A stretch of DNA of 64,000 nt from an uncultured Thiohalocapsa sp. GTDB lineage: Bacteria; Pseudomonadota; Gammaproteobacteria; Chromatiales; Chromatiaceae. Location of the stretch: assembly GCF_913063425.1 (NCBI RefSeq), contig NZ_CAJXYK010000004.1, positions 1 through 64,000 on the forward strand, given 5' to 3'. Below are positions 63,353 through 64,000 of this stretch, piece by piece; position 1 is the stretch's first letter; every line of letters starts with the position of its first letter. The notes beneath the pieces are model-generated. The model was not told the origin of the DNA. It searched no databases and was given only the letters and a program-made list of their open reading frames with translations. The position numbers were made by a program, and so were the translations under genes.

Positions 63353-64000
63353 ATGCAGCCGAATGCGATCCCCGTCGAGCACGATGCCGCGCCGCGCGGT
63401 TGGCGCGAGGTGCCGGTGCGGCGGCCGGACGGCTCGCTCGACTATCGCGAGGCGCCGCTGCCGCCGGACGCCTTTCTCGACCCGCACTAGGGCGACTACT
63501 TGATCCAGGGGACGGAGCACGCCTTTTGCGTCACTGACCTGGCCGTGCGCCTCCGTCGTCACTTCCGCAATGATCCAACGCGGGCCGTCTACAGCGATGT
63601 CAAAATCAAATGGGGCAGTCCGGGTCTCAAGGAGCCGGCCCCGGACATCGCCGTCATCCCGGACATTCGCGACCGCGACCGCCCGCGCCAAGCCTTCCAT
63701 GTACCCGTGGACGGCACGGGCCCGAGCCTGGTCATCGAGGTGGTCTCGCCCTATCAGGACGGCGATGAGACCGACAAGGTCGAGATCTACCGTCGTGCCG
63801 GCGTTGCCGAATACCTGATCGTCAAGACCTTCGAGCCGCTGCGCGTGGTCAACTATTCCATCCAAGGCTACCGTCTGGTCGAGGGCGGCTATCGCCCGCT
63901 TCGCCCCGATGCCCGCGGCCGGCTGCGGAGCTTTACGACCGGACTCGACTTTGCCACCGCGCCGGGCCACCGCGGCGTGGTCATCGTCGATGCCGCCACC
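63353..64000 (+). pseudogene. Uma2-family (DUF820) restriction-endonuclease-fold protein, interrupted
   Basis: ATG 63353 begins MQPNAIPVEHDAAPRGWREV and runs to DAFLDPH, then an in-frame TAG (63488-63490), after which the same frame continues without a stop to the window end with GDYLIQGTEHAFCVTDL, then the PD-(D/E)XK core PDIAVIPDI, LVIEVVSPYQDGDETDKV, RAGVAEYLIVKTF. Uma2/DUF820 proteins have the restriction-endonuclease fold and are often mobile, with unclear function. The TAG replaces a residue in the conserved D-P-x-x-G-D region; a single base change (for example from GAG or CAG) explains it. The 3' end lies beyond the window. Confidence 0.8.

Noticed and set aside
1-64000. tRNA, rRNA, CRISPR arrays, insertion sequences, prophage attachment sites.
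   Set aside because: I looked for T-loop-like strings, regularly spaced repeats, transposase motifs and integrase genes and found none that hold up.

Overview
The window is about 64 kb of GC-rich bacterial chromosome, most likely from a gammaproteobacterium. The evidence is the dksA-gluQ pair, the mltB-rlpA-dacA-ybeD-lipB cell-wall/lipoate block (rlpA-dacA-ybeD-lipB is the enterobacterial order), and a complete exosortase A (XrtA)/PEP-CTERM exopolysaccharide locus. The genus cannot be fixed from the sequence. I see no tRNA, rRNA, CRISPR array, insertion sequence or prophage.

Layout. 1-7082: central metabolism and stringent control: glycogen phosphorylase (cut by the window edge), phosphoketolase, gluQ and dksA on the minus strand; a CbbY-type HAD phosphatase and a fold-type-I aminotransferase on the plus strand. 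7359-25776: one long plus-strand exopolysaccharide locus: export lipoprotein, Wzz-like chain-length protein, tyrosine autokinase with a Tyr-Gly tail, outer-membrane barrel, UDP-GlcNAc 2-epimerase, deacetylase, FemAB-like protein, sugar transferase, exosortase A fused to EpsI, amidotransferase, glycosyltransferase, CapK-like adenylating enzyme, Wzy/O-ligase and a GT2-GtrA protein. 25794-32350: a second carbohydrate group: HAD hydrolase, two glycosyltransferases, a GH13_18 phosphorylase and a cupin-like protein, which could make and recycle a small glucoside. 32379-37726: a Kunitz (BPTI-like) lipoprotein, a Cys-rich secreted protein with a duplicated module, a Ycf46-like AAA ATPase, a beta-helix protein and the cbpA-cbpM chaperone pair.

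37923-41335 (minus): a formylglycine-type sulfatase behind gatC-gatA, in the place where gatB often lies. 41546-46097: mltB, rlpA, dacA, ybeD, lipB. 46113-52986 (minus): a tightly overlapping DUF58-MoxR-DUF4350-DUF4129-SpoIIM-RDD envelope operon. 53007-54186 (minus): a chorismate-lyase-like protein and a secreted tail-collar-like protein; then a SpoU methyltransferase. 55029-56701: a Lpp-type alanine-zipper lipoprotein ending in Lys and an L,D-transpeptidase that could attach it to peptidoglycan. Then an EF-G paralogue, a PEP-CTERM protein behind a sigma-54-type promoter, the giant TPR protein PrsT, and at the right edge a Uma2-family gene broken by an in-frame amber codon.

How it works together: XrtA should process the PEP-CTERM protein encoded 40 kb away, whose secretion is coupled to the polysaccharide made by the 7-26 kb locus; PrsT is the third member of that system. 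The least expected item is the Kunitz-domain lipoprotein, which keeps all six cysteines and an Arg at the inhibitory P1 position.
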